A stretch of DNA of 64,000 nt from Pseudomonadota bacterium (GTDB taxonomy: Bacteria; Pseudomonadota; Gammaproteobacteria; Xanthomonadales; SZUA-36): assembly GCA_015222805.1 (NCBI GenBank), contig JADFVZ010000125.1:1-64000 (forward strand), in the 5' to 3' direction. Positions 53,730 to 63,253 of the stretch are shown piece after piece. The notes beneath the pieces were generated by a model. That model was not told the DNA's origin. It ran no database searches and saw only the letters and a program-made list of their open reading frames with translations. A program made the translations under genes and the position numbers. Each line of letters opens with the position of its first letter. The first letter of the stretch is position 1.

Positions 53730-54851
53730 TTAACTCCGGTCTTCAATTGAGTTAACCGTGCGATCATCCGGCCCTGTGTAGTCGGCCGTCGGGCGGATTA
53801 TGCGGTTATTGGCACGCTGTTCAAAATCGTGCGCGGTCCAGCCAGTAATCCGTGACATCACGAATATCGGGGTAAACAGTCGGGTTGGAATACCCAGGAA
53901 ATGATAGGCTGATGCATGGAAGAAGTCGGCATTGGCAAACATGCCCTTCTCTTCTTTCATCACCCGTTCAACAGTTTCTGATACCGAGTAGAGAACTGTG
54001 TCACTAATTTCTTCAGCCAGGCGTTTCGACCAGCCCTTGATAATCGCATTGCGCGGATCGCGTTTTTTGTACACCGCGTGTCCAAAACCCATGATTAATT
54101 CACGCGCCACCAGTTTACGTTTGATTTCTGTTTCAGCATGCTCAGCAGAATCCAGGGTTTCAATCAGGGCCATGGCTTCTTCATTGGCACCACCGTGGAG
54201 CGGACCGCGTAATGCACCGATAGAGGCAGTTACACAGGAGAATAAATCTGACAATGTGGATGCGACCACCCTACCGGTGAAGGTAGAGGCATTAAATTCA
54301 TGCTCTGCATATAATATTAATGAAACATCCATCACCCGCGCATGCAGTTCGGATGGTTTTTCACCGTGTAACAGATGCAGGAAATGCCCACCGATAGAAT
54401 CGTCATCGGTCTGGGTTTCTATTCTGATACCATCATGTGAATAACGATACCAGTAGCAAATAATCGAGGGGAACGCAGCCATTAAGCGTTCGGCCACCTG
54501 CTGCTGGTTACTGAAATCGCCTTCGGGTTCGATATTGCCGAGGAAGGAACAGCCGGTGCGCATCACATCCATGGGATGGGTATCTGCCGGAATGCGCTCA
54601 AGTACATCGCACAATGCCTGCGGCAGTCCGCGCTGGCGGATGCTGGCCGCCTTAAATTCATCCAGCTGCTGCTGGTTGGGCAGTTCGCCATGCCAGACCA
54701 GGTAAGCCGTTTCATAAAACGTGGCGTTTTCTGCCAGGTCGTCAACAGAGTATCCCCGGTAACGCAGGCTGTTGCCTTCAGCGCCAACGGTACAAATGCT
54801 GGTTTGACCAGCAGACTGGCCGCGCAGGCCGGCTTGTGGATTGTCACCCAT
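53730..54851 (-). CDS. prpC: 2-methylcitrate synthase
   Basis: 373 residues of the citrate synthase fold. Catalytic histidines in GPLHGGANEE and GFGHAVYKKRDPR; catalytic Asp in TGWTAHDFEQRANNRIIRP. The short length and SICTVGAEGNSLRYRGYSVD start fit methylcitrate rather than hexameric citrate synthase. Condenses propionyl-CoA with oxaloacetate. Last gene of a prpB-prpC operon behind malate dehydrogenase; 11 bases after prpB. Confidence 0.93.
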   Translation of the reverse strand: MGDNPQAGLRGQSAGQTSICTVGAEGNSLRYRGYSVDDLAENATFYETAYLVWHGELPNQQQLDEFKAASIRQRGLPQALCDVLERIPADTHPMDVMRTGCSFLGNIEPEGDFSNQQQVAERLMAAFPSIICYWYRYSHDGIRIETQTDDDSIGGHFLHLLHGEKPSELHARVMDVSLILYAEHEFNASTFTGRVVASTLSDLFSCVTASIGALRGPLHGGANEEAMALIETLDSAEHAETEIKRKLVARELIMGFGHAVYKKRDPRNAIIKGWSKRLAEEISDTVLYSVSETVERVMKEEKGMFANADFFHASAYHFLGIPTRLFTPIFVMSRITGWTAHDFEQRANNRIIRPTADYTGPDDRTVNSIEDRS

Positions 54852-54862
54852 GATAATTTTCC

Positions 54863-55747
54863 TTATTCAGTATTGTCTTTCTGCCCAGCAAACAGCTGAT
54901 CCAGTTTTTGTTCATATTGGTGGTAACCGAGATACTCGTAGAGTTCTTCCCGGGTCTGCATGATTTCTACAACATTGCGTTGATGCCCGTCTTTCAGCAG
55001 GGCCTGGTAAACATTCATTGCCGCCTTGTTCATCGCCCGATAAGCACCGCAGCAATATAAAACAATATCGACACCGACTTCACCCAGTTCGGGGGTGGAA
55101 AAGAGCGGGGTATGACCAAACTCGGTGATATTGGCCAGGATTGGCACGCCGATTGCCTGACGGAACTTACGATAGTCCTCCAGCTCAAGCATGGCTTCCG
55201 GAAAAATCATATCCGCACCGGCTTCAACATAAGCAAGCGCACGCTCGATTGTCGCATCAATACCTTCCACTGCCAGCGCATCCGTACGCGCCATAATCAC
55301 AAAACCATCATCTGTGCGCGCATCAACTGCAGCTTTAATGCGGTCGGCCATTTCTGATTTGCTAACGACTTCCTTGCCCGGTCGGTGGCCACAGCGTTTC
55401 TGTGCTACCTGGTCTTCTATATGCATGGCAGCAGCACCAGCCTTACTGAGCGCACGTACTGTGCGGGCAATATTGAAGGCACCGCCAAAGCCGGTGTCTA
55501 CATCCACCAGCAGGGGCAGGTCGCAGACATCGGTAATCCTGCGGATATCGATGAGAATATCTTCAAGGGCGGAGATGCCTAAATCAGGCATCCCCAGGGA
55601 ATTGGCAGCAACGCCACCACCGGAGAGATAAATCGCCTTATGCCCTGCATGTTTGGCCATGCGGGCGGTATAGGCATTTATGGTACCGACCACCTGCAGG
55701 GGTGCATGCCCGGCAACCAGTTGGCGGAATTGCTTACCCGCACTCAC
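54863..55747 (-). CDS. prpB: 2-methylisocitrate lyase
   Basis: 294 residues. Metal-binding DVDTGFGG and [15 protein letters not shown], where KRCGH is the active-site loop of the isocitrate-lyase superfamily. Splits 2-methylisocitrate to pyruvate and succinate. The start overlaps the mdh stop by 4 bases (ATGA). Confidence 0.94.
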   Translation of the reverse strand: MSAGKQFRQLVAGHAPLQVVGTINAYTARMAKHAGHKAIYLSGGGVAANSLGMPDLGISALEDILIDIRRITDVCDLPLLVDVDTGFGGAFNIARTVRALSKAGAAAMHIEDQVAQKRCGHRPGKEVVSKSEMADRIKAAVDARTDDGFVIMARTDALAVEGIDATIERALAYVEAGADMIFPEAMLELEDYRKFRQAIGVPILANITEFGHTPLFSTPELGEVGVDIVLYCCGAYRAMNKAAMNVYQALLKDGHQRNVVEIMQTREELYEYLGYHQYEQKLDQLFAGQKDNTE

Positions 55748-56715
55748 AGTAAGTTGCTAACCGCATCGGCCTCTTCACGTAATTCCTTATCGGTGGCATC
55801 CATACGTTCACGGCTGAAATCTGAGATTTCCAGGCCCTGGACTATTTCATACTCACCGTCTTTACAGACACAGGGGAAGGAGTAGATAACCCCAGGCTCA
55901 ATACCGTAACTACCATCTGCAGGAACCGCCATGGAAACCCATTCGCCTTCAGCTGTTCCCAGTGCCCAGCTACGCATATGGTCAATTGCAGAAGATGCTG
56001 CGGAGGCCGCTGATGAAGCACCGCGGGCTTTAATAATGGCTGCGCCGCGCTGCTGCACTGTCGGAATAAAGGTATCTACATACCAGTCACTATCGACTTC
56101 GAGTGCATGCCCGCCAATTTCAACACTGCTGATATCAGGATACTGGGTGGATGAATGATTACCCCAGATAGTCATCTTGCGGATATCGCTGTTATGCGCA
56201 CCGGTTTTAGTTGCCAGTTGCGCCAGCGAGCGATTGTGATCAAGGCGGGTCATCGCCGTAAAGTTGCGCGGATTAAGGTCAGGTGCGGCCGCACGTGCAA
56301 TAAGTGCATTGGTATTGGCCGGGTTGCCAACAACCAGGACCTTGATATCCCGACTTGAATGTGTGTTCATCGCCTTGCCCTGGGGACCAAAAATCTGGCC
56401 ATTGGCTGAGAGCAAATCGGCGCGTTCCATACCGGGACCGCGGGGTCTGGCACCAACCAGCAAAGCGTAATCAGTATCTTTAAAAGCTACATTGACATCA
56501 TCGGTTGTTACCACGCCCTGTAATAAAGGAAATGCAGAATCATCCAGCTCCATGGCAACACCTTCAAGCGCGCCCAATGCCGGCGCAATTTCCAGCAACT
56601 GCAGGATAACCGGCTGGTCCGGGCCCAGCATATCGCCGGCAGCGATACGGAAACAAAGTTGGTAACCAATTTGACCAGCGGCGCCGGTGATGGCAATACG
56701 AACGGGTGCTTTCAT
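55744..56715 (-). CDS. mdh: Malate dehydrogenase (cytosolic type)
   Basis: 323 residues from the ATG at 56713-56715 (GGAG 7 bases upstream); an earlier ATG at 56751 would add 12 residues before the family start. NAD-binding [20 protein letters not shown], then [29 protein letters not shown], and active-site His in [13 protein letters not shown]. Supplies oxaloacetate to PrpC, which explains the coupling to prpBC. prpD/acnD are not in the window. Confidence 0.95.
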   Translation of the reverse strand: MKAPVRIAITGAAGQIGYQLCFRIAAGDMLGPDQPVILQLLEIAPALGALEGVAMELDDSAFPLLQGVVTTDDVNVAFKDTDYALLVGARPRGPGMERADLLSANGQIFGPQGKAMNTHSSRDIKVLVVGNPANTNALIARAAAPDLNPRNFTAMTRLDHNRSLAQLATKTGAHNSDIRKMTIWGNHSSTQYPDISSVEIGGHALEVDSDWYVDTFIPTVQQRGAAIIKARGASSAASAASSAIDHMRSWALGTAEGEWVSMAVPADGSYGIEPGVIYSFPCVCKDGEYEIVQGLEISDFSRERMDATDKELREEADAVSNLL

Positions 56716-56876
56716 GGGAGTTCTCCAAATATTGAGCTCTGTATAGAGCAATTAAAGGCGGTAAATAATGATCCTGAATATCTGTGCTATTGTACCGCAA
56801 GCTGAGTCGGGATTGCCCGATACTGGAACTACTTTAGTCTAAATATTGACACCAATTAAATGAGGCAGGTCAATCG

Positions 56877-58619
56877 ATGCTACATAAACCCACACTTTCC
56901 GGCTTTACACCACGAAAACTCACATTTTGCATCACTCTGGCATTCCTCAGCCTGGGTTTACCTGCCCCGTCCCAGGCCGCGGACCGGGTTACCGGTAATC
57001 CCTTTGTAACCCGCTCTGAAGTTATCGCCACCGAGGCCATGGTTGCCAGCTCCCAGCCGCTGGCGTCACAGATCGGCCTGAACATACTAAAAAAAGGTGG
57101 CAATGCCATTGATGCCGCCATTGCCATGAACGCTGCCCTGGGTTTGATGGAACCTACCGGTAACGGCATGGGTGGTGACCTGTTTGCAATCGTCTGGGAT
57201 GCGAAGTCACAAAACCTGTATGGCTTGAATGCCAGCGGGCGCTCCCCGCTGGGACTGACACGTGAATGGTTTATTGAAAACGGGCATAAGAAAATCCCTG
57301 CCTATGGTCCCCTGCCCGTTTCCGTTCCCGGCGCAGTTGACGGCTGGTTTGAGCTGCATCAGCGGTTTGGCAGCCTGCCGATGGCTGATATTTTAAAGCC
57401 AGCCATTAATTACGCCCGCAAGGGTTTTCCTGTCTCCGAACTGATCGCCTATTACTGGAACCTTTCAATTCCAGCACGCAAGCAATATCCGGGGTTTCTT
57501 GAGCAGTACACCATTGACGGACGGGCACCAAAGACCGGGGAAATCTGGAAAAACCCGAATCTCGCCAATACCCTGGAAAAAATCGCCACCAGTGGACGGG
57601 ATGTGTTTTATAAAGATGAAATCGCCCACACCATTGCCGATTATATGCAGGCCAACGGTGGCTTCCTCAGTTACGAGGACCTGAGTTTGCACAGCTCGGA
57701 ATGGATCACCCCGGTTTCCACCAGTTACCGCGGTTACGATGTCTGGGAACTGCCACCTAACGGCCAGGGAATTGCAGCACTGCAGATATTGAATATCCTC
57801 GAGCCGCATGATTTGAAGAAAATGGGCTTCGGCAGCGCTGACAGCCTGCACTTAATGCTTGAAGCCAAGAAAATCGCCTATGAAGACCGGGCAAAATTCT
57901 ATGCGGACCCTGCCTTTAATAAAATCCCGGTAGAGATGCTGATCTCCAAATACTATGCCGAGAAAAAAGCCAGCCTGCTGGATATGAAAAAAGCCGCGAA
58001 AAGCTATCCCAGTGGTGATCCCGAGGTCTTGCGCGATGGCGACACCATCTACCTGACTACTGCCGATAAAGACGGCAACATGGTCTCGTTGATCCAGAGC
58101 AATTACCGCGGCATGGGCTCCGGCATGACCCCACCCGGGCTGGGCTTTATCCTCCAGGACCGGGGTGAGTTATTTACCCTTGAAGAAGGCCATTTCAACA
58201 GCTTCGAAGCGGGTAAACGTCCTTTCCACACCATCATCCCCGCCTTTATTACCAGAGACGGCAAGCCCTGGGTCAGTTTCGGCCTGATGGGTGGCGGCAT
58301 GCAACCACAGGGACATGTGCAGATCGTTACCAACCTGATTGACTTTGGGATGAACCTGCAGGAAGCCGGCGATGCTCCCCGGTGGCACCATTATGGCTCC
58401 AGCCAACCGGATGGTGGGGTGATGAAAGACGGCGGCACGGTTAACCTGGAAACCGGCTTTGATTACAAAGTCATCCGCGAACTGATGCGCCGTGGACATA
58501 AAATCGAATACGCCAACGGCCCATACGGTGGCTATCAGGCCATTTTGAAAGATCCAGCCAATGACGTTTATTACGGTGCCTCAGAATCTCGTAAAGATGG
58601 CCAGGCGGCAGGTTACTAA
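56877..58619 (+). CDS. ggt: Gamma-glutamyltransferase / glutathione hydrolase
   Basis: 580 residues. Signal peptide about 1-34 (ends PAPSQAA). Large-subunit motif GGNAIDAAIAMNAALGLMEP and GNGMGGDLFAIVWD. The self-cleavage Thr, nucleophile of the family, aligns with the Thr of RDGDTIYLTTADKDGNMVS, seven residues before the Asp. Typical TTHxSVVD is changed to DTIYLTTAD. GSGMTPPGLGFILQDRG and GGMQPQGHVQ follow. Periplasmic glutathione breakdown. It differs from the classic enzyme at the residues after the nucleophile, so substrate may differ. A second C-terminus copy lies at 61499. Confidence 0.9.
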   Translation: MLHKPTLSGFTPRKLTFCITLAFLSLGLPAPSQAADRVTGNPFVTRSEVIATEAMVASSQPLASQIGLNILKKGGNAIDAAIAMNAALGLMEPTGNGMGGDLFAIVWDAKSQNLYGLNASGRSPLGLTREWFIENGHKKIPAYGPLPVSVPGAVDGWFELHQRFGSLPMADILKPAINYARKGFPVSELIAYYWNLSIPARKQYPGFLEQYTIDGRAPKTGEIWKNPNLANTLEKIATSGRDVFYKDEIAHTIADYMQANGGFLSYEDLSLHSSEWITPVSTSYRGYDVWELPPNGQGIAALQILNILEPHDLKKMGFGSADSLHLMLEAKKIAYEDRAKFYADPAFNKIPVEMLISKYYAEKKASLLDMKKAAKSYPSGDPEVLRDGDTIYLTTADKDGNMVSLIQSNYRGMGSGMTPPGLGFILQDRGELFTLEEGHFNSFEAGKRPFHTIIPAFITRDGKPWVSFGLMGGGMQPQGHVQIVTNLIDFGMNLQEAGDAPRWHHYGSSQPDGGVMKDGGTVNLETGFDYKVIRELMRRGHKIEYANGPYGGYQAILKDPANDVYYGASESRKDGQAAGY

Positions 58620-58870
58620 GCCGGCAAAGCAGCTGGACCAACCAGGACTTCAATAAGGCCAGCCAATTTTATCGGGAATACTCGATTAAAGCAGGATGAA
58701 TCCCTGTTTAAGCAGCCATCATTACTACAAAGACAAGCTAACTTGCTCTTTTTTCAATACTTTGCTTGATCTGTGACATGGCGATTTTCCATCGGAATGG
58801 CATTATTCAGTCAGTGCTGATGTCAACTATTTTCAGCATTGCTTAATACGAATGGAACGAGGAAAATTTT
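58620..58870. other. ggt-gdhA intergenic region
   Basis: 251 bases without a gene. AATGGAACGAGG precedes the gdhA ATG and gives its Shine-Dalgarno. I see no terminator for ggt. Confidence 0.4.
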
Positions 58871-60238
58871 ATGTTAGATACTAGTCAGTTAAAAACAGAA
58901 TCCCAGATACTGGACGACTTTATGCGGGTGGTTATACAAAGAAACCCTGCCGAAACTGAATTTCACCAGGCCGTACTGGAATTTGCCAAAGATGTTTTAC
59001 CCTTTGTCGCCGAAAACCCTGAATACCAGGGGGCCAATCTTTCACAGCGCCTCACCGAACCGGATCGGGTTATCACCTTCCGGGTAACCTGGGAAGATGA
59101 TGACGGGAAAATTCATGTTAATCGTGGATACCGGATTCAACATTGCAACGCCATCGGACCCTACAAGGGTGGCTTACGATTCCACCCATCTGTGTCCCTT
59201 AGTGTGCTTAAGTTTCTCGCATTCGAGCAGACTTTCAAAAACAGCCTTACAGGCTTGCCAATGGGTGGCGCCAAGGGTGGTTCTGACTTTGACCCCAAGG
59301 GTAAATCAGACCGTGAGATCATGCGTTTTTGCCAAAGTTTCATGACCGAACTCTACCGCCACATTGGTCCGGATACGGATGTTCCTGCAGGTGACATTGG
59401 TGTCGGCGGACGCGAAATCAGCTATCTATTCGGCCAGTATAAACGTCTGGTAAACCAGTTCACCGGCGTACTTACCGGTAAATCCATGGAATTCGGCGGC
59501 AGTCAAATTCGTCCTGAAGCCACAGGCTATGGCACCATCTACTTTATGGAAGATATGCTCAGGCACAAAGGACAATCAATTAAAGGCAAGACCTGCCTGG
59601 TTTCCGGCTCCGGTAATGTTGCCCAGTTTGCGGTGGAGAAATTAATTCAACATGGTGCCAAACCGGTAACTATGTCTGATTCATCAGGATTTATCCACGA
59701 CCCTGCTGGTATCGATAATGAGAAATTGACCTGGATCACAGAATTAAAAAATGTTCGCCGCGGTCGCATCTCTGAGTATGCCGAAAAGTATGGCGTAGAG
59801 TACTTCCCCGGTCAGCGCCCATGGTCAATCCCCTGTGACCTGGCATTTCCCTGCGCTACCCAGAATGAAGTCAACCGGGAAGATGCTAAAACACTGGTTG
59901 GCAACGGCTGCATAGGTATATCTGAAGGTGCCAATATGCCTTCCGACATGGAAGCCATTGATGTTTACCTGGAGGCAAAAATCCTTTACGGTCCTGCCAA
60001 GGCAGCCAATGCTGGCGGTGTTGCAATTTCCGGACTTGAAATGTCGCAAAACAGTCTGCGTATGTCATGGACCCGCGAAACACTAAACGACCACCTGGGT
60101 GACATCATGCGCAATATCCACGAAAGTTGCCTGGAGCATGGCACCGAGCCTGACGGTTACGTGAACTATCTCCGTGGTGCCAATATAGCCGGCTTCAAGA
60201 AAGTCGCCAACGCTTTGCTGGCCTATGGTGTAGTTTAA
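58871..60238 (+). CDS. gdhA: NADP-specific glutamate dehydrogenase
   Basis: 455 residues, normal length. Substrate-binding YKGGLRFHPSV, catalytic lysine in MGGAKGGSDFDPKGKSD, coenzyme-binding LVSGSGNVAQFAVEKLIQ. Length and the N-terminal segment are those of the hexameric class I (biosynthetic) enzyme. Converts 2-oxoglutarate and ammonia to glutamate. Ends in a strong terminator. Confidence 0.96.
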   Translation: MLDTSQLKTESQILDDFMRVVIQRNPAETEFHQAVLEFAKDVLPFVAENPEYQGANLSQRLTEPDRVITFRVTWEDDDGKIHVNRGYRIQHCNAIGPYKGGLRFHPSVSLSVLKFLAFEQTFKNSLTGLPMGGAKGGSDFDPKGKSDREIMRFCQSFMTELYRHIGPDTDVPAGDIGVGGREISYLFGQYKRLVNQFTGVLTGKSMEFGGSQIRPEATGYGTIYFMEDMLRHKGQSIKGKTCLVSGSGNVAQFAVEKLIQHGAKPVTMSDSSGFIHDPAGIDNEKLTWITELKNVRRGRISEYAEKYGVEYFPGQRPWSIPCDLAFPCATQNEVNREDAKTLVGNGCIGISEGANMPSDMEAIDVYLEAKILYGPAKAANAGGVAISGLEMSQNSLRMSWTRETLNDHLGDIMRNIHESCLEHGTEPDGYVNYLRGANIAGFKKVANALLAYGVV

Positions 60239-60254
60239 TAAAAACCATTCCATC

Positions 60255-60289
60255 GAGGTCGGGCTAAATACCTGTTTTAGCCCGACCTC
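60255..60289 (+). terminator. Rho-independent terminator after gdhA
   Basis: GAGGTCGGGCTAAA (60255-60268) and TTTAGCCCGACCTC (60276-60289), perfect 14-bp stem, loop TACCTGT. No long T-run, but very stable. Confidence 0.7.
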
Positions 60290-60326
60290 ATATTAGCTAA
60301 ACAACCCCGGGAATAGGAGAAACACG

Positions 60327-61403
60327 GTGAAAATAGCAGTATTAGGAGCCGGTGCCGGCGGCACAACAATGGCATTTGATTGTGCCGCCCATGGACACGA
60401 AGTCAGCCTGTTTGATTTCCCGCAGTTCGCTGGCAATATCGAGGCAATCTCCAGTCAGGGAGGTATTCACTCAGAAGGAAATATCTCCGGGTTTAGCCAC
60501 ATTGCTTATGCGGGCCATGATATCGATAAAACCCTGGCGGGAGCCGCTCTAATCTATGTTGTCGGACCGGCCTATGCCACCGAGCCCTTTGGCAGGGCTG
60601 TAGCAGGAAAACTGCAGCAGGGCCAAACAGTGATCGTCAGCCCCGGATCCTGCGGTGGAGCACTTGCCTTTAAACGCTCTGCCGGCCTGGCCGTTGATGA
60701 TGAAACCATTCGAGTCGCAGAGACCTCAACCCTGCATTACGCTGTTCGCCTGATTAAACCGGGACGAGTAAACGTATTCCTTAAACTCAGGGCTGGCAAC
60801 CTGCTGGCAGCATTGCCGGGCGGTCATACCGCGGATATCCTACAACTAATCCAGGATGTTTACCCTGGCATGGAACCCGCACACAATGTAATTCAAACCA
60901 GCCTGCAAAATGCCAATCCTGTGATCCATCCGGTAGTTTCGCTGGCAAATGCGGCTCGCATTGAAGGTACAGGCGGGGATTTTCTATTCTATGAGGATGG
61001 AGTCACTGATTCCGTCGGCCGCCTGATCGAGGCTGTCGATAAAGAGCGCATCAGCATCGGCAGGAAGATGGGTATTACGGTTTTGCCTGATCCGGAGCTG
61101 GGTATACGTCAGGGCTATATGCTGGAAAATAATTACGGTAGTGGTTACCGCGAAGCACCGGGCTTTTTAGGTATCGGTGCGCAGCCACAACTCGATCATC
61201 GTTATATCAATGAAGATGTAGGTTACGGCCTGGTGTTTATGTCAACTCTCGCCCGTCAGGTAGGTGTCGCTACCCCGACTATAGACGCAGTTATCCAGAT
61301 GGCATCGATACTTATGGATCGTGACTATGCCGGCGAAGCATTGCGTACACCCCTGAGTCTCGGCATTGGCGAATATACTGCTGCAGAACTTGCTACGCTT
61401 TGA
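60327..61403 (+). CDS. Opine (octopine/nopaline) dehydrogenase family protein
   Basis: 358 residues. The N-terminal Rossmann fold starts MKIAVLGAGAGGTTMAFDCA (GxGxxG). The C-terminal opine dehydrogenase domain contains HPVVSLANAARIE, a histidine-bearing motif matching the family's catalytic region, and NYGSGYREAPGFLG. Family members reductively join a 2-oxo acid to an amino acid, or the reverse. Product unknown. GATAGGAGAAAC precedes GTG at 60327. Proximity to gdhA and ggt suggests amino-acid metabolism. Confidence 0.85.
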   Translation: MKIAVLGAGAGGTTMAFDCAAHGHEVSLFDFPQFAGNIEAISSQGGIHSEGNISGFSHIAYAGHDIDKTLAGAALIYVVGPAYATEPFGRAVAGKLQQGQTVIVSPGSCGGALAFKRSAGLAVDDETIRVAETSTLHYAVRLIKPGRVNVFLKLRAGNLLAALPGGHTADILQLIQDVYPGMEPAHNVIQTSLQNANPVIHPVVSLANAARIEGTGGDFLFYEDGVTDSVGRLIEAVDKERISIGRKMGITVLPDPELGIRQGYMLENNYGSGYREAPGFLGIGAQPQLDHRYINEDVGYGLVFMSTLARQVGVATPTIDAVIQMASILMDRDYAGEALRTPLSLGIGEYTAAELATL

Positions 61404-61498
61404 TTTATCGAAAGTTTGTGCACAGACAGCAAAGCTGATCTGCAGACGCCCGGATTGCTGGAATGGGATGAAGTCCGAGTAGTTACAAATACAGCTAA

Positions 61499-61618
61499 TT
61501 AATCGAATATGCCAATGGCCCATACAGCGGCTATCAGACTCTTTTGAAAGACCCAGGTAATGGTGTTTATTACGGTGCCAGGGAGTCGCGCAAAGATGGG
61601 CAAGCCGCAGGATATTGA
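61499..61618 (+). pseudogene. C-terminal fragment of a second gamma-glutamyltransferase
   Basis: The open frame reads LIEYANGPYSGYQTLLKDPG, then NGVYYGARESRKDGQAAGY-stop. The intact ggt ends with KIEYANGPYGGYQAILKDPA, NDVYYGASESRKDGQAAGY, so about 39 residues match closely. It is a leftover of a tandem duplicate, or of a paralogue whose body was deleted. Bases 61404-61498 and 61619-61756 hold no gene. Confidence 0.85.
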
Positions 61619-61756
61619 AAATATGACAGCAACATAACTTTTTCTTAAGATTACAGAAATACTTTGTAACAAAATAACACATTCCTGAAATGGATTTGAA
61701 ACGGCTCCTGTATATATTGAAACCTGGAATCCACCAGACCCATGCAGGAGATACCC

Positions 61757-63094
61757 ATGCAAAGGAAGCCTACAGCTGGAATCAGCATACTCGCACCTGG
61801 CCTCTATGCCGCCCTACTCGCCTTATTTATTTTCCCTGCAACACAGGCAGTTGCCGGAGATGGCCCGAAAGGCCCTGAACATCGCTATCGAAACCCAGGC
61901 TATAGCAATCAAGATGGCTACAACAGTGAAAACGCCTATGGAATTAAAAACCTGGCTTACTATGGCGACTGGGATTCAAATCGCGTCTTCATAATTGATG
62001 TTGATGAAATGAGCCTGGTAACAATCGTCGAAAATACCGGGGACGGGCCCTACGGCATAGACCAGCAAGGCAGCACAAAGGCTTATGCGTTAACCCGCAA
62101 GACTGAATCCCTGACCGTTGTTGACAACTATGAGATTGAAAATGCTGGTGAGATTCCCCTTGAGCACAAGCCTCGCTCAACACATTTCAATTCGAACACC
62201 GGCCTGACACTGGTTGCTGGCGCCGACAAAGTGATGACCAGCATCATCCGTGTTAAACATGACAAAGTCGTGAAAGTCATGGGTTATACCGAACTGGCAC
62301 AGCCGCATGATTACGGCGGCTCACTGGCAACCGGACACCCCATGTGGGTGGATGATGAACGTTTTCTGATGCTCGACCGGGATGAACGCGAAATTCAATT
62401 ATGGGACCGCAGGGGAAAACTCCTGTCAGTACTGGAAACACCAACCTCTGTTCACCATGTTTTTCAGTCACCGCTGGATATGCAGAAAAACAAGATGACT
62501 TTCTACGCCGTTGCCGAAGGTAATCGGGATGAACTCGTGTCTCCCTCTATTTTACGCTTCAAAATCCACCGTGGAAAAATGCGCATCAGTGGAGAAGCAG
62601 TACTCAGCGAGTACGATACTGAAGTACTTGATGTAACTATAATGGGCTCCCACCATGCAGACTTTCATCCAGATGGTGTACATATTTATATTGGTTCCGC
62701 CGAAGGCCATGTTTTTGTAGTCAATAAAAATACCATGAAAATTATAACCATGATTGATACCGGCAAGGGCTCAGGTCACACAACTTTTATACCGATGCAT
62801 GACCTGGCAATCGTAACCAACCACAACGACACCCACATGACCGTGATTGATACCGTGGAACATAAAAAGCTGCAGGATATTGAGGTTGCCAGCTCCGCCG
62901 ACCCTACCTATAAGTCCCAGTCACATACATCAGGCGTCAGTGCAGACATGCAGTATTTCTACAGTGCCGCCAGCCATGATGGTGAATTCTTTGAAATTGA
63001 CCTGAACACGTTGGAAGTTTCGCGCCGGGTTTACCTGGGTGGCAATGTACTGATGGGCAGTTTCATCTGGGATGGTGATGCTGAAAACATGTAA
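61757..63094 (+). CDS. Exported beta-propeller-like (YncE/YVTN-type) protein
   Basis: 445 residues from the ATG at 61757, chosen for AGGAG 8 bases upstream; an ATG at 61742 would place no Shine-Dalgarno. Signal peptide about 1-33 (ends ATQAVAG). Repeated blade-like units with SNRVFIIDVDEMSLVTIVEN, FVVNKNTMKIITMIDTGKG and MTVIDTVEHKKLQDIEV, as in seven-bladed YncE-like proteins. No heme or metal motif seen. Periplasmic; binding partner unknown. Confidence 0.75.
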   Translation: MQRKPTAGISILAPGLYAALLALFIFPATQAVAGDGPKGPEHRYRNPGYSNQDGYNSENAYGIKNLAYYGDWDSNRVFIIDVDEMSLVTIVENTGDGPYGIDQQGSTKAYALTRKTESLTVVDNYEIENAGEIPLEHKPRSTHFNSNTGLTLVAGADKVMTSIIRVKHDKVVKVMGYTELAQPHDYGGSLATGHPMWVDDERFLMLDRDEREIQLWDRRGKLLSVLETPTSVHHVFQSPLDMQKNKMTFYAVAEGNRDELVSPSILRFKIHRGKMRISGEAVLSEYDTEVLDVTIMGSHHADFHPDGVHIYIGSAEGHVFVVNKNTMKIITMIDTGKGSGHTTFIPMHDLAIVTNHNDTHMTVIDTVEHKKLQDIEVASSADPTYKSQSHTSGVSADMQYFYSAASHDGEFFEIDLNTLEVSRRVYLGGNVLMGSFIWDGDAENM

Positions 63095-63188
63095 AGGGGA
63101 TAAGCCTTAACCCTTTGCAGGGGAATATGCATACCTGCAGTACAGAAAGGTCGTAATTTTTAGGTAAACATTGTACAATTGACCGGCT

Positions 63189-63212
63189 AAGCCGCCTGTA
63201 TTTCAGGCGGTT
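63189..63212 (+). terminator. Terminator before typA
   Basis: AAGCCGCCTG (63189-63198) pairs with CAGGCGGTT (63204-63212), loop TATTT, followed by GTTACTTT. Ends the beta-propeller transcript. Confidence 0.6.
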
Positions 63213-63253
63213 GTTACTTTATAACTTCAAACAATTTAAGCCGAATCAAGATT

